Below are positions 46,719-58,179 of a stretch of 64,000 nt of DNA, in pieces. The notes under the pieces are model-generated. The model worked only from the letters and a program-made list of their open reading frames with translations, made no database searches and was not told the DNA's origin. The stretch spans positions 2,418,001 to 2,482,000 of the forward strand of contig NC_049565.1 of assembly GCF_013368755.1 (NCBI RefSeq), given 5' to 3'. Every line of letters starts with the position of its first letter. Position 1 is the first letter of the stretch. The DNA is from Talaromyces rugulosus (lineage: Eukaryota > Ascomycota > Eurotiomycetes > Eurotiales > Trichocomaceae). Both the position numbers and the translations under genes were made by a program.

Positions 46719-47772
46719 CTATCGCTCCAAAGACGTCGGCGCAATCGCAAGGATCACTACTAGACTGGACACAATCAACCCCGCGGCAACAAACGTGACA
46801 AGCGCAACACTGCCACGACTCGCCGGGAACTTGCCGCGCACAATCCAGTATTGAGCCTGAAAATAGCGGTGGAAACCAATCAAAAGGATCAAAATGGCAA
46901 TGGCAATGAAGGTCGCGCCGAGCGGTTTGCCGACGTTGCGTAGGCGGGTGTCGTTGGGTCCGCCGCTGCTGTCGGTAGCAGAAGGAGTGAGGAGGAGGAG
47001 TTCGAGGAGCGAGGATGAAGAGCCCTGATCGATGGGTAGAATAGGGTTGACGTCGGCGTTGGGGTTTAGTGAGTCGGATGAGGTTTGGTGGTCGGGTTTG
47101 GGTGTGATGGAGCTGTTGAGACGGAATAGTTGGGTTACGGCAATGCCAATGGATGCAAAGGCGAGTGACGTGCGTAGCCAGGCGAGGAATGTTCGTTCTG
47201 ATTGAACAGGTTAGCAATAGTTATAACCAGTATACTGCTGAAAAGGATTACTCACCCAATGCAAGATGGTCGCGTGCGACACTGCCTTTATTGTCCAGCT
47301 CCAACGCCCCGTACTTGTCGGCGAAGCGTCGATGCCACGACTGCTGTGGGCCATCATCATCTTCACCATCGTCATCATTGGCGGTATCTTGTCTGGTTAG
47401 AGTGCTGTCCGGTCGTGACCGTCGTCGACTCAGTTGTCCGGTTTGTTGCCCATTTTGCTGCCCGCTTTGAGCTGCGTTACTCGTCGTATCCCTCGACAGG
47501 TTGTCTGTCGACTGGTAGTCCCGTACAATCGGCGAGTTATTGTTTACTATAGGCGTCTCCTCATTCACAGCCGTCATGTTGTTTCTTCTGCTGTAGGGGC
47601 TGTTGTTTTCTCTCCCGCGGGACGGACTGTTCTGCGGGGTAGGAAGATTGCTCGACCACGAAACGGTCCGAGTCAGCGAGTTCTGCGACGTGCTATCCTC
47701 GGACTGGCGATTCCTCGGGCTGATATCGACAGCCTGGGCGTTAATGTTATTGCTGTTATCTGGCGCGGGCAT
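46719..47772 (-). CDS. DUF202 (YidH-type) membrane protein
   Basis: Membrane protein with a C-terminal DUF202 domain; the fold is shared with VTC1-type proteins but no activity is established here. It has 331 residues from the Met at 47772 through exons 47772-47256 and 47197-46719. An upstream in-frame Met at 47853 would add 27 residues. The first half is low complexity (Asn, Gln, Ser, Arg) with an acidic patch DDDGEDDDG. The 58-bp intron joins ALG to ERTFLAWLRTSLAFASIGIA, the DUF202 signature. Three hydrophobic segments follow: after FLAWLR, at LGATFIAIAILILLIGF and at VALVTFVAAGLIVSSL. Convergent with gamma-tubulin. Confidence 0.88.
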
Positions 47773-48190
47773 GATGGCGTGCTCTGAGGCGGGATGAGCA
47801 ATGTAGTTTCGGACTATGGCGTTTTTTTCTGGGCGTTTTAAGTAAGTAACCACGACGTCTGCGAGGGGCGTCCTGTATTTCAGGCTGGAGCAGAGCGCAC
47901 TGGACGCATTCTTGGCCCAGAGAGTCTGCTGTTCAAAGGCTGAAGGCGAAGAAAGAACGAGTTCACGTGTGCGTCGCGATGCGGCTTAGCGGCAAATTTC
48001 CCCACAGTCACGATTGGCCAATCAGAGCTGCCGATCGCAGTCACGCACGGAGCATGCCGAGTGGGGCCAGCGCCTGCCCTGCGTGGGCGGTCAGATTCTG
48101 CCGCCTGCCATGATTCATCGCATTCATAGATGAATAATCATATTCAACATCAACAACAACACCACAACCAGACTCTACGAGACATCCGAC
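47773..48190. promoter_or_regulatory. Divergent spacer between DUF202 gene and PTPA
   Basis: The 418 bases between start codons must hold both promoters. A GATTGGCCAATC palindrome at 48012-48023 contains CCAAT on both strands, a candidate CBF/HAP site. Confidence 0.6.
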
Positions 48191-49432
48191 ATGGCCGACG
48201 TTCAGTCTCCCCCCGCACATAACAAGCCTGACCTGTCCAAGAAGCTGGCTGAGCTGCGCGCCGGCAGCAAGAAGCGCGCCGCCGACAGCCGAGACCCGCC
48301 ACCTGCAACGCCTGCGCTTCCTGCACCCCTCGATCTCTCCTCGCATACGTACTCGCCGCCAGCCCGCCGCATTCTCTCGCAAAAAGACTTGGACGCTTTC
48401 TCCACTTCGCCGGCGTACGTCTTGATCCTTGCGTTTATATTCGGCTTGTCAGACACAGTCCGCGGGCGGGCTGTCACGGACTTCAAGGACGAGTCAGAGC
48501 CAGCCCCAGAGAATGTCCAAAAGATACTGCAGATAGTCGCCCTGCTAGAAAAGCTGGTCGAGAGCAACCCTGCCCTTGACCAAGGGGGCTCCCGTTTCGG
48601 CAACCCGGCCTTTCGCTCGCTTTTCGACGAGACGGCCTCCCAGAGCCCTGCATGGCACCGCGAGATTTTGGGCATTCAAGATCCTGCCGCGGTCAATGAA
48701 GTGGCGACGTACTTGATACACTCGCTCGGGTCTCGAGACCGGCTGGACTACGGATCGGGACACGAGCTGAATTTTATGATGTGGCTGTTGTGTTTATACG
48801 AGCTGAAGCTGGTCTCGGCCGCGGACTTCCCGATGCTTGTCTTCAAGGTGTACTACAGCTATATGCATCTGATGCGGCGCGTTCAGACGACGTATTACCT
48901 CGAACCGGCCGGCTCGCACGGGGTGTGGGGTCTTGACGACTACCATTTCCTGCCGTTTCTCTTTGGGGCGTCGCAGCTGGTTGAACACCCGTATATTACG
49001 CCGCGCGCGGTGCACAATAGTGCGGTGCTGGACGAGGAAGGCGATAAATATTTATATCTGGATCAGGTGCGATGGGTGGATAGTGTCAAGACGGTCAAGG
49101 GCCTGCGGTGGCACAGTCCCATGCTAGACGACATCTCGGGCGCCAAGAACTGGATCAAGATCGAGAGTGGGATGAAGAAGATGTTTGTCCGCGAGGTTCT
49201 CGGCAAACTGCCGATTATGCAGCACTTTTTGTTCGGCAGCCTGGTGCCGGCCACGGCGGCGATGGGGCAGGAATCGGAAACGCAGGCAGAGGGGCATAGT
49301 CACGAACACAACCATGAAAATGATTTCTGGGGGGACTGCTGTGGCATCAAGGTACCCAGCACGATTGCGGCAGGCGAGGAGATGCGCAAGCGAACGGGGG
49401 GAACGGGGCTGCGGCCAATACCATTCGACTGA
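48191..49432 (+). CDS. RRD2: Serine/threonine-protein phosphatase 2A activator (PTPA)
   Basis: Peptidyl-prolyl isomerase-like activator of PP2A catalytic subunits. Intronless, 413 residues. The N-terminal 60 residues are Pro/Ala-rich and variable. The PTPA domain follows, with [61 protein letters not shown] and an [17 protein letters not shown] block. The C-terminal region carries a His/Glu-rich stretch and then [13 protein letters not shown]. The length fits the RRD2/Ypa2 branch better than the longer RRD1 branch, but the paralogue assignment is tentative. Confidence 0.92.
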   Translation: MADVQSPPAHNKPDLSKKLAELRAGSKKRAADSRDPPPATPALPAPLDLSSHTYSPPARRILSQKDLDAFSTSPAYVLILAFIFGLSDTVRGRAVTDFKDESEPAPENVQKILQIVALLEKLVESNPALDQGGSRFGNPAFRSLFDETASQSPAWHREILGIQDPAAVNEVATYLIHSLGSRDRLDYGSGHELNFMMWLLCLYELKLVSAADFPMLVFKVYYSYMHLMRRVQTTYYLEPAGSHGVWGLDDYHFLPFLFGASQLVEHPYITPRAVHNSAVLDEEGDKYLYLDQVRWVDSVKTVKGLRWHSPMLDDISGAKNWIKIESGMKKMFVREVLGKLPIMQHFLFGSLVPATAAMGQESETQAEGHSHEHNHENDFWGDCCGIKVPSTIAAGEEMRKRTGGTGLRPIPFD

Positions 49433-50750
49433 TATATACTTTTGATACGACGTAGCTTGAGCGAGTTCGCTGTGGAGCCACCGCCCACGCGGCGTAACCT
49501 CAGTTGGCTAGAAGGGATCGCTCACATTAGGCATTTTATTAATAATACTACGGACGGGCTTGTCTTATTATAGAATGGGATCATTTGATAGCGCATGGCG
49601 CAAGTGGACAGAGCAAATACTAATTGTACCTTGTACCATCTCACATGACACTAGGGTCTCCCAACAGTGGTACAATTGATAGCACGTAGGAGTTGGTTTA
49701 CGGGCTTATCACGCAGCCCAAGTCGCCGACGATCAAGACACGACAGCACGGCGCACGCACGGTCGCCCAAATGGAAATATTAAATCCAAAAAAAATTAAT
49801 AAATTAATAATAATACGTACGTACGTACGCAGCTAAATGACACACTAAAGCTGCATGCAGGCAGGCGGAAATGAGCTATCAAGTTGCGACTCATCAGGGA
49901 GTCATCACTACTCACTACTACTAGTGAATGTTGTCCGCACGGTCTCGTTGCTACAGCCACCAGCGTTAATAATAATTGCTTCTTTATGGTCGTCGTTCCG
50001 AAACTGAAACAGGAGGGTTTTACACATGTTTCTTCTTTCCTCTCTTTAGTTAGTTATTAAAAGAATTAGCAGGTCTGGCGGCAAGGTCTGAAACGGGGGC
50101 TATCCATGGTTTTGTTGGGGATGCAAGGTGTCGGCATTCTCAGCGAGCGAACATTGGACTCTCAGCTTCTGTACAGATAAAAAGATGTAACGGCGATTCC
50201 CGACTCCGAGGACTGGATCGATTAGACTTTGTTATTAATGGACGCCACCAGAACCAGAGATACAAGAACCAAAGAGAGCAGACCAGGAACGCGAACAGCC
50301 GGATGCGGGTGGCGGAAGAAACTGGAAGAAACTTATATCATATTAGTATCAAAGTCAAAGTCAAAACCCCGTTGCCTGACTAATGAATGATTGCTCCCAA
50401 TAGTCAGACAGGATCGCCGTTCGCCTCGTCCACTCTGGGCCAGCGCTCGTGTCCGCCCGTCACAGGCCGGAGAACGGAGCACTAGCCGGGGTCACGCTGT
50501 CGTCCCTTTATCTGGGCCCCTTCTTCTTCTTCTTCTTCTTCTTCCTCTTCCTCTTCCTCTTTCTCTTTCTCTCCTCTCTCCCTTCTGTACTTGCCAAACT
50601 CTCGCTCTCGCTGTTTCTGCCTCTCCCACTCTCGCTCGACTCTTGTCCGGCTTGCTATTCTCCTCACTCCTCTCTCCTCACTCCGCAGTCGCTATCTCCG
50701 GACCTCTTATCGCCACTACCTACCTACGTGACTCACCCCAACTTGCCAAC
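49433..50750. other. Intergenic, leader of the AN1 gene at its end
   Basis: No gene seen. A (CGTA) run lies near 49815-49829, and a pyrimidine-rich TTC/CTC tract at 50521-50600 lies in the probable long 5' leader of the AN1 zinc-finger gene. An open frame from 50391 joins that gene in frame, but its residues are low complexity and look like untranslated leader. Confidence 0.6.
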
Positions 50751-50969
50751 ATGGCTGTCCGCAAGCCTCGCTGCAACTTCAAAGAGTGCAAAAACGCCGC
50801 CCAGCGCTTCATCGGAGACTGCACCTTTTGCAATGGCCACTTTTGCGAGAAACACCGCATGCTCGAGTCGCACTCGTGCAGCGGGCTAGAGGACTGCAAG
50901 AAGGAGTCGCACGCCCGAAACGCAGACAAGCTCAACAGCGAGCGAACGACTGTCATCAAGGGGGTGTAG
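50751..50969 (+). CDS. Small AN1-type zinc finger protein
   Basis: 72 residues, essentially one AN1 zinc finger; AN1 proteins bind ubiquitin pathway components or act in proteotoxic stress. From the ATG at 50751 the ligands follow C-x4-C, then C-x2-C-x4-C-x2-H-x5-H-x-C (CTFCNGHFCEKHRMLESHSC), matching AN1 spacing. A short Lys/Arg tail follows. I chose this Met because the open frame upstream is Pro/Leu/Ser-rich leader without conservation. Intronless. Despite its size, the perfect zinc-ligand pattern makes it a real gene. Confidence 0.9.
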   Translation: MAVRKPRCNFKECKNAAQRFIGDCTFCNGHFCEKHRMLESHSCSGLEDCKKESHARNADKLNSERTTVIKGV

Positions 50970-51474
50970 TCCTCAAACGACGTTTCTTCTTGGTTTCTCT
51001 CGGTTCGGTTCTTTTCTTCGCCACTTTCGATTCCACCCCGTCGAGCTTGGCGAGACCTTTTTACAACTATGCTGCGTTTTTGCATGGCGTTGTACGGCGT
51101 TTATACCTTTATACCTCAGTTTGGGGGATTTTTTCTGGGGGATTGGCATCTTCATCTTCCACCGTCTCTGGGACAATATATCTCGTACATAGTATGTTAT
51201 CTATTGGAGATTTAGAATAGATGCAGGTTGGATATATTTGAATATATGGAATACTTGAACACATCAAGATGACTATGAATTGTAGTGCTTCAGATTGTAG
51301 TGCTCTATCGGATCTCGGAACTGGTTCGGCCAGCAGCTTATAACTTACATTACTTGGTATCATTCTTCTGTGAAAATGCATACTAGTAGATACTTTGCAG
51401 GAATGTAGCTGTGGTCAGCTACATTCCTAAAGGTACATACAGTAGACGAGTAAGTAAATACCAAGGACTACAGA
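50970..51474. other. Convergent spacer, no gene seen
   Basis: 3' flanks of the AN1 and GH54 genes. I looked here on the minus strand for a lost C-terminal CBM42 of the arabinofuranosidase and found none. Confidence 0.6.
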
Positions 51475-52479
51475 TCAAGACGTCCCATATCCAGCAGCAA
51501 CAATATCTGCCTGCACCGAGTCCTCAGTCTCGTCCGAAGGATAGCCCGAGGTCATGACACCCTCATAGAACGTGCCCTGCGCACCGTTGCTGTTGTCACC
51601 ACCAATGCCCAGAATGATAGCACCCTCCTTGATCATCGGATTATACCCAGAGGGCCGCGCACCGCTATAGTACGTCGACAACGCACCATCCGCCGTCGCA
51701 TCACCGCCACGAATCGCCCACTGATTCGGCTCACCTTTAATCACAGCCGTGACAAAGCGCGCAGTGATGCTCGGATCGTCTGCATTATTGGCCGCGCTTT
51801 CGCCCGAGAAAAGCCCGTTTTCGAGATCGGCCATGATCCACGGCCCGTCGCCAGCACCAGAGCCCCAGACCGTGCAGTTTCCGAAATAGATGGCTTCCAT
51901 GTGGCCCGAACCAGTGTCGGTGTTGCTCGTCTCGGCGTTGCCGTAATCAAAACAGCATTGGTCGTTGTAGTTGGTGCCGTCTAGCACGGCGTACATGCCT
52001 TCTGCGGCGTCGCCTGTTGCGGTGCCTGTGGCGACGTCGTTGCGATAGCCAGTTCCGGGCGTAACTAGGACGCCATAGACTGTTTCTCCATTGAGTGTTA
52101 CTGGCGCCCCCGTTGCGCTGGCCAGGTTATCAGCACCGTTGGTCCCGGGACCGTCGAACCCACCGGCGGGGGCCTGTGTGAGGTCGTTGCCATTGCCGGA
52201 TTGGTCGTAGATGATGCTGATATAGCAGTCTGTGCCGTCACAAAAGGAGTCTTGCGTCGCCGAGTCTGCGATTCCGCCGGCAGACACGGGGCCGATGTCG
52301 GTGGTGGTGCTGTCGGAGCTGCGTTGTACTTGGTATAGAGATCCGGTGTAATCACTGTATAGAGCGCGAGTGGTGCTGTGTGCGGCGACGCAGGGTGTAT
52401 CGCCAGAGGCATAGATATCACAGGGCCCAGCAGTGACAAGAGTGGCCGCTAGGCCTAAAGCCAGTACAGAGGACAGCAT
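51475..52479 (-). CDS. GH54 alpha-L-arabinofuranosidase, catalytic domain only
   Basis: Secreted enzyme removing arabinose side chains from arabinoxylan and arabinan. Intronless, 334 residues. The signal peptide ends near LVTAG, and the mature protein begins PCDIYASGDTPCVAAHSTTRAL. GH54 marks are YDQSGNGNDLTQAP, the vicinal CC at 175-176, the nucleophile Glu220 in MADLENGLF and the acid/base Asp295 in GIGGDNSNG, aligned with the A. kawachii AbfB residues. The usual C-terminal arabinose-binding CBM42 (about 160 residues) is absent; the frame stops at AAGYGTS, right at the domain border. Either a natural single-domain form or a loss; the catalytic part is intact. Confidence 0.93.
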   Translation of the reverse strand: MLSSVLALGLAATLVTAGPCDIYASGDTPCVAAHSTTRALYSDYTGSLYQVQRSSDSTTTDIGPVSAGGIADSATQDSFCDGTDCYISIIYDQSGNGNDLTQAPAGGFDGPGTNGADNLASATGAPVTLNGETVYGVLVTPGTGYRNDVATGTATGDAAEGMYAVLDGTNYNDQCCFDYGNAETSNTDTGSGHMEAIYFGNCTVWGSGAGDGPWIMADLENGLFSGESAANNADDPSITARFVTAVIKGEPNQWAIRGGDATADGALSTYYSGARPSGYNPMIKEGAIILGIGGDNSNGAQGTFYEGVMTSGYPSDETEDSVQADIVAAGYGTS

Positions 52480-53332
52480 TTTGGTCTTTTCGAGATTTGA
52501 AATTATTCAATGATGACGAGAAGCTTAATGATTATAGATATCTGGAGGAGAATCCCTCTTCTTATAGATTTTGGACATGTGTATGTGGTCTTGTTCACTT
52601 TGTCGAATCCAGTAAGATCGTCCTTTATATTAACCTACTGGCTTCTTCTCCAGTCTTCGGATGACGAACATTATAACCGCGGTAGCAAGGATCTTTTCGA
52701 TCTTATGCACGCCATGTCTTGGGGCGTTGCATTGGACGGCGCTTTTTAAGAATATGCAAGGTACTTTTATCATGATTAGTGGAATCAAGACCATCACGAA
52801 CGGGGTTCCCCACGGGGTCGGTAATATGTATGGAACTAGGAATGGTTCAAGTAGATGAATACGTTCTGTGATATAACCGACGGTTAATTTGGTTACTGTG
52901 CTTAGTTTTGTTATGCTTAATTTTATGTAGATACTCTTATGTAGCTAATGTTTGCTCCCCGCTTTTTTTTTTCTTACCCCAGAAAAGGCAACATTCCTGC
53001 GGAGCGGACTACATCAAGTCTCCCAATAATATTAACTATAATGGGTAATTGGTGATTCTTAATCTCTACCCCGGAGAAATGCGTTTTAACCGATTTCCTG
53101 TCTCACCTCATTTACAGATAGATCTTCATTGCATATACCAAACACGGTACGATCACCTATCCATGGCAGTCCGGTTGCTATTCGAGCCAATAATATCTAA
53201 AGATTGATGATATGATTGTCGGTAAAATAGATATCACTAGGCGATGGCACTTTTTGGTAAGAAGATAAAATCACATGTCCCATTTGAATATAAAAAAAAG
53301 TAAAGCACTGCAAACTGTATACACAACAAATG
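52480..53332. other. Intergenic, no gene seen
   Basis: Upstream region of the GH54 gene. Apart from an A/T-rich stretch, nothing was recognised. CreA-like sites were not assessed reliably. Confidence 0.55.
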
Positions 53333-53916
53333 TTACCCTGGTCCGATTTTGGGCCTAGCATAGTGAGTCAGCTTGTGGAAATTTCAAGGCAGAAACAAAA
53401 AAAAAAAAACATACATGTCGTGGTGCTCGCTCAACGTGCTCAGGTACCGATTGAGCTCCTCGACTCGTTCTTTATGAGTCTTGACACCTTCGCGGCGAAG
53501 ACGGTCGTTGAGCTTGTCGCGAGTTAGCATGACCTAGAAAAGAGAGAGAGAGATCTCGAGTTTTATTATAATATACATACCTTTTTCTTCCGTTGCTCTT
53601 CATATCGCCTCTCCGCCTCGGTCTTGAAAAATACCCTCTTCTCGTCGGATCCCTCTTCTTGGCCCGAAGCATTCTCGTCGTCTGCTCTTTCTTTTGCAGT
53701 TGCGATTTGATTATTATTGTTGTTATCTTCGCTGTGGCTTTCTTTTGATATCTGCGCGTCGTCGCCACCAGTTGTTGTTGGCTTTAGGCTGTCCTTGTCC
53801 TTTTCCTTTTGCTGTTTCTTCTTTTTCTTGTCGACCCGGCCGTCTTTGATTTTGGAGCCCTTGAGTTTGAGTTTGCCGCCGCCGCCACCGGCGGTTGAGT
53901 ACTCGTCGCCGGCCAT
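53333..53916 (-). CDS. FAM32A-like protein (DUF1754)
   Basis: Small Lys-rich protein of the FAM32A/DUF1754 family; the human protein associates with the spliceosome. It has 158 residues from exons 53916-53581, 53533-53415 and 53354-53333. It starts MAGDEYSTAGGGGGKLKLKG and continues with the family's KLKLKGSKIKDGRVDKKKKK block. The middle is acidic and low complexity (Asn, Glu, Asp). The conserved end FKTEAERRYEEQRKKK, MLTRDKLNDRL and HKERVEELNRYLSTLSEHHD closes with MPKIGPG-stop, which appears only after splicing the second intron. That the two introns give a consistent phase supports the model. Confidence 0.9.
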
Positions 53917-54470
53917 GGTGGTTGACGAGCAGAACTGTCAAAGACTGTTCAAGGCGGGTTGTGACTTGTGATGGATGATGGTTGCGAGGGAGAGCATGTG
54001 ATTGGCCGGGCTGGGTCCTGTTTGGGTAATGGTCACGTGATTTCTTATCAAAAATTGGCATTTCTGTTTGTTTGTGCTGTAGTGATGAGATTTGGTATTG
54101 TTTATACTTGATTAGTTGTAATATATATCTATATTATGAATAGACAGGTGGTGGTGCTGTCACGTCAATATCGCAGTGCCGGTAGAGCATAGATGATGTC
54201 ATTCAGGTCTGAATATTGACTACATACATGTACCTCTTAGTATCATATCTGCTGTGATCAATGTTGTAAGCGATGTCTTGGTTCTATATGAGTATAAGAA
54301 TCCATCTACAGACGTTCTTGGCACAGTTGTGTAATCATTGAATCATTGATGTTTAGAGAAACATTAAATTAATATTCGTATCAAGCCACCATATATACAT
54401 TGTACAGAAAGCAAATCATTGCACGCTTCAACTCCAAACCAAATGAGCCTCACAGAAAGGCCTGTCACCT
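53917..54470. other. Intergenic, no gene seen
   Basis: Upstream region of the FAM32A-like gene and 3' flank of the next gene. Nothing recognised. Confidence 0.6.
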
Positions 54471-55334
54471 TTATACCACGGCAGCGATGTTATTTTCGAT
54501 GAAACGATCCGCCTCTCTCTTCAGCATTAAGATACAACTCGCCACAACGAAAGCCTCTACACTGTCAGCGTCGGTGTGCTTCTCATCCTTCCACGTGCGC
54601 AGATCTATCACCAAGCGACCACCATTACCGCCAGAGTACCTAACCGAGCCGGGGGTACGGAATTGGTCGTTTCGAATAAGCTGAGCGACTCTGGCGCTGC
54701 TCTTAGTCTTTGTGCCGTCCGCTAATATAATGCGATCCATGCGCTCCAGAATAAGCAGCGAATCTGCGTTACAAGCTTTTCTTTCTTGCCGACTACCGTA
54801 GCGCCACTCGAATTTTCCAAGCGACGTGTCGAAAACCTGCGTATGGCTAACCATCGACCGGCTTTGGACGTCGACCAATTCTCCGCCACACAACTTATCG
54901 TTGTCTATGGCCTGCTCAACCGAAACACTGGCATCGCGGGGTAGAATGCGCATTCTGGGGTGTCTCCCCGGGCCCCAACGATAAATGGTTGAAATGAGAG
55001 CATTCTGGCGTGGGTCGGATGAGCGTACCAACGCGCACGAGTTGGAACTCCTCTTTAGGCGGACAGATGTGTACTTTGCTGCTCCGGATTCCACGCTGTA
55101 GACGGAAATATTCTCCAGCGTTTTGCTGCCGCTGAGTGCCTGGTTGGTGTCGTATCCAATAGCTTCTACCTGAAGCACGCTTGTGGCAAGAAAGCCGTCG
55201 GGGAGGGAGGATTGGCTGCTAGCGTAGTCGGATGCAATAACCTCCTTGTAGTCAGGGGGAGACTGGGACTTCCAGTCACCCATTGAATTGGAAGGGATCG
55301 CTCTTGACTTTCGTGAACATGTAAATATACCCAT
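54471..55334 (-). CDS. Unknown protein with possible N-terminal lipidation
   Basis: Intronless, 287 residues from the Met at 55334. An in-frame Met at 55466 would add 44 residues of weak character. I do not recognise a family. The chosen start reads MGIFTCSRKSRAIP: Gly2 plus Cys6 and nearby basic residues resemble myristoylation/palmitoylation signals. The body is of mixed charge with several short hydrophobic strands (TSVLQVEAIGYD, ENISVYSV, GGRLVIDLRTW), suggesting a beta-rich fold. It ends with a helical segment (AFVVASCILMLKREADRFIE). No catalytic motif was found. Confidence 0.7.
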   Translation of the reverse strand: MGIFTCSRKSRAIPSNSMGDWKSQSPPDYKEVIASDYASSQSSLPDGFLATSVLQVEAIGYDTNQALSGSKTLENISVYSVESGAAKYTSVRLKRSSNSCALVRSSDPRQNALISTIYRWGPGRHPRMRILPRDASVSVEQAIDNDKLCGGELVDVQSRSMVSHTQVFDTSLGKFEWRYGSRQERKACNADSLLILERMDRIILADGTKTKSSARVAQLIRNDQFRTPGSVRYSGGNGGRLVIDLRTWKDEKHTDADSVEAFVVASCILMLKREADRFIENNIAAVV

Positions 55335-56762
55335 TGTGCTTGGTTCCTGAAGCTTGGGATTTGGTTGTGTTGTTTGAATATTTAAGTGTCGCGGAATAAA
55401 AGCTTGGTAAAATAATAAGTGTGACTTTTGATGGAGTGCCGATTGAATTTGTGGATTTCCCTGCACTTATATATATATCCCCTAGATATATACGCGCATG
55501 TGTGTATTATTTTGCGATGCTCAATATGATGGCATGTTTCGTGCTGCATTGAGTGGTTTGCTGCGCCTTTTCCTAAACGGGAATCATCTGGCGCTCAGTG
55601 GATCTGCGGCTGTGTCGCCGATCGAGGCAATGCTGTGCCAGCATCCGGACCACGGAAGATTAGCAGGAACAACATTGGTCTTCTGTCAGTCGGAGAAGTT
55701 TGGTAGATTGTGGGTTTGCAAAAGTTTCTAGGATTGCGAGTCGGTGCATGGATGGAGACGATGGCAAGATCCAGCGCTGCTGGAGTTGTTTGAACTGTTT
55801 GCATTGCTCCAGCAATATCAATTACTCGTATCTATCTGCCATACACGTATAAGCATATAGTATGTAACTTAACTCCTTAAGTATCTGTATTTATTATTTG
55901 TAAAAAACTGGAAAATTGGTGTTTTTATTTCTTGCTTAATAAGGTCTAGTGTATCTGAACAATGAAAGACTGTAGGGGGTGACACCGATTTCCGGAAATG
56001 CTGTAGAGTAGAATATATATCATATGGCTCGACATGTCCAGTCTTAGCTATTTTTCATACAAAATAATATAGCAAATATTTGGGAGGATGAAAGCAAGAT
56101 CTTATTAAGATCGACAAGACGTCACGTGGCGCATGGCCCCGATTGCGGCCAGCACCGCCCAACGCGGCGTCTGGGGTAAGGGCCGTCAACCTCGTTCCTG
56201 TCTGTCCCTTTTATTTCTTCTACAACCTATCCTGATCAATTGGCCGTCGCTCTGATTCCTCGAGAACTCGCTCTGTCCGTGCGATCCGCGTGTTGATTCC
56301 GTCTTGCTCCTTTGGTCACGCCGCGTGCTGGTCAGCGTGGACTGTACTCGTGGCCAAATCACGGATTACCCCGTCCTGCGTCAGCTTCAGCACTCAGCCC
56401 CCCCACAGTTGGATGTTGGAACACATTCGCTTTGCTTATTGGTGTTGAATCGTTGACTCTTTGTTTTTTTTATTTGCTGCGTGGCCCTGTCAGGAGTGTG
56501 GTTCTTATCTTCGCCATCCGCGTTTAGCCCCGGCGCCAAATCAGCCACCTTGCATTGTGCGTGGCCTTATCATAAACCCACTCCATTCTTTGTCCTCAGT
56601 CGACATTATTTCCTCTCAACCGCCGTTGTGGCTTCAAACGCAGAAGACCCACGCCTGTCTAGGCCTAGCGATGAGGGTGACGCTCGAGATATTTTACTAA
56701 AACACCAGGATCACCACGCCGACGACTGGGACGACAACGACAACGAACACGACGCCGAAAAC
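55335..56762. other. Intergenic, possible missing 5' exon of the transporter gene at its end
   Basis: No gene supported. From about 56640 to 56762 the plus strand is open in frame with the transporter and encodes an acidic run (DWDDNDNEHDAEN) preceded by a possible CAG acceptor at 56641-56643. An upstream exon may therefore exist, but I could not fix it. Confidence 0.5.
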
Positions 56763-58179
56763 ATGCCTCTCCGTGCGCCGTTTCACGCCTCGGAGGAAGG
56801 GCATTCTCACCAGCCGTTGTTGAAGGAGGATGGCCGAGGCAGGGACTCGAATACATTCCCCGATGCGCTGGATGGCCAACCGACGAGGCCGCCCAACTCT
56901 CGCCGGTCGACTTTTCGCAGTCGAACACCGGACTTGGAGGAGAAAAATGTGACCCGGAAGAAATATATCATTGCATCTGGATTCTTGCTTTTGAGCTTGA
57001 TCAGCTTTGTTGTGCAGACCGAAACCGCGGTGTACATTCAGCATGAACTGCACTGGAACAAGCCGTACTGCATGCTGTAGGTTTGTCCGGAATACTACGA
57101 ATAACTTATTTTTCTAACAGCGTTTAGGTACTTGACACACGGTTCTTGGTCTCTGCTCTGGCCGGTCCAGCTCCTCATCCTCCGCATCCAGAAACGAAAA
57201 TTGTCTTGGGACGCATTTTGGCGACGACATGTGCTCCTTATACGAACAACTGCTCAAATGGTCGAGAGACAAGACCTCCACTTGCACAGTCGAGACGATC
57301 ACCGATCGCCCGTACCATACATGGTGAAAACAACCGCTATCATCACAAGCGCTCTAACTATCGCCGGTGGCTCCTGGTACGTGGCAGTTAATATGACTAC
57401 CGCCAGCGACTTGACGGCTATATACAACTGCTCTGCTTTCTTTGCATATGCCTTTTCGGTTCCTCTTTTGAACGATCAACTGCGTTTTGATAAGATATTT
57501 TCGGTGGTTGTAGCCATTGTTGGTGTGCTGGTGGTGGCTTACGGCGATTCTGGCCCAGTAGAAGGTGAGGGCAAGGGCAGTGCCGACAATCGCATGCTAG
57601 GAAACCTCGTTATTGGCCTTGGTAGCATCCTGTATGGGTTGTATGAAGTGCTATATAAGAAGCTGGCATGTCCGCCAGAGGGCACAAGCCCTGGACGAAG
57701 CATGATCTTTGCCAATCTTGTGGGCACCTTGATTGGGTGTTTTACTTTGTTTGTTTTATGGATTCCTTTGCCGATTTTGCACTGGACGGGTCTCGAGACA
57801 TTCGCTTGGCCTACAGGCGAGGCTGCGTGGATGCTTCTTATTTCCGTCCTCGCCAATGCTAGTAAGTGCACCTTTGATTTCAATGTGTTGTATGTAACAC
57901 TGAGCTAACTGGTATCTAGCCTTCTCCGGTTCGTTCCTGGTCTTGATTTCGTTGACCTCGCCCGTTTTGTCGTCTGTTGCGGCGCTCCTGACCATCTTCC
58001 TCGTTGCAATTGTTGACTGGATGGTGACGGGCAAGCCCCTGTCAGGAGCAGCCATTGTCGGCGGCGTCCTCATTATCGTTGCTTTCCTGCTGCTGAGCTA
58101 CAGCACGTATCGCGAGTTGGACGAGGAGCGAAAGCGGCGCCTGTTGGACGAAGGCCCGGATTCGGACAGCGACGAATAG
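56763..58179 (+). CDS. SLC35F5/THI74-type drug-metabolite transporter
   Basis: Integral membrane protein of the DMT (EamA) superfamily, related to SLC35F5 and yeast YML018C/Thi74; substrate unknown, probably of vacuole or endomembranes. It has 435 residues from the Met at 56763 through exons 56763-57076, 57128-57861 and 57920-58179. The N-terminal tail is hydrophilic (HQPLLKEDGRGRD), then ten membrane segments begin at YIIASGFLLLSLISFVVQTE. Marks: LTIAGGSWYVAVNMT, ASDLTAIYNCSAFFAY, NLVIGLGSILYGLYEVLYKK and VDWMVTGKPLSG. The tail is acidic (DEGPDSDSDE). The start is uncertain because an open acidic stretch precedes it. Confidence 0.88.

Noticed and set aside
46255..47217. 320-codon minus-strand open frame over gamma-tubulin and the DUF202 gene
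   Set aside because: It is antisense to the gamma-tubulin 3' exon and out of frame with the conserved DUF202 exon.
50391..50750. In-frame 120-residue N-terminal extension of the AN1 protein
   Set aside because: The sequence is a pyrimidine-rich leader encoding low-complexity residues; the Met at 50751 starts exactly before the conserved finger.
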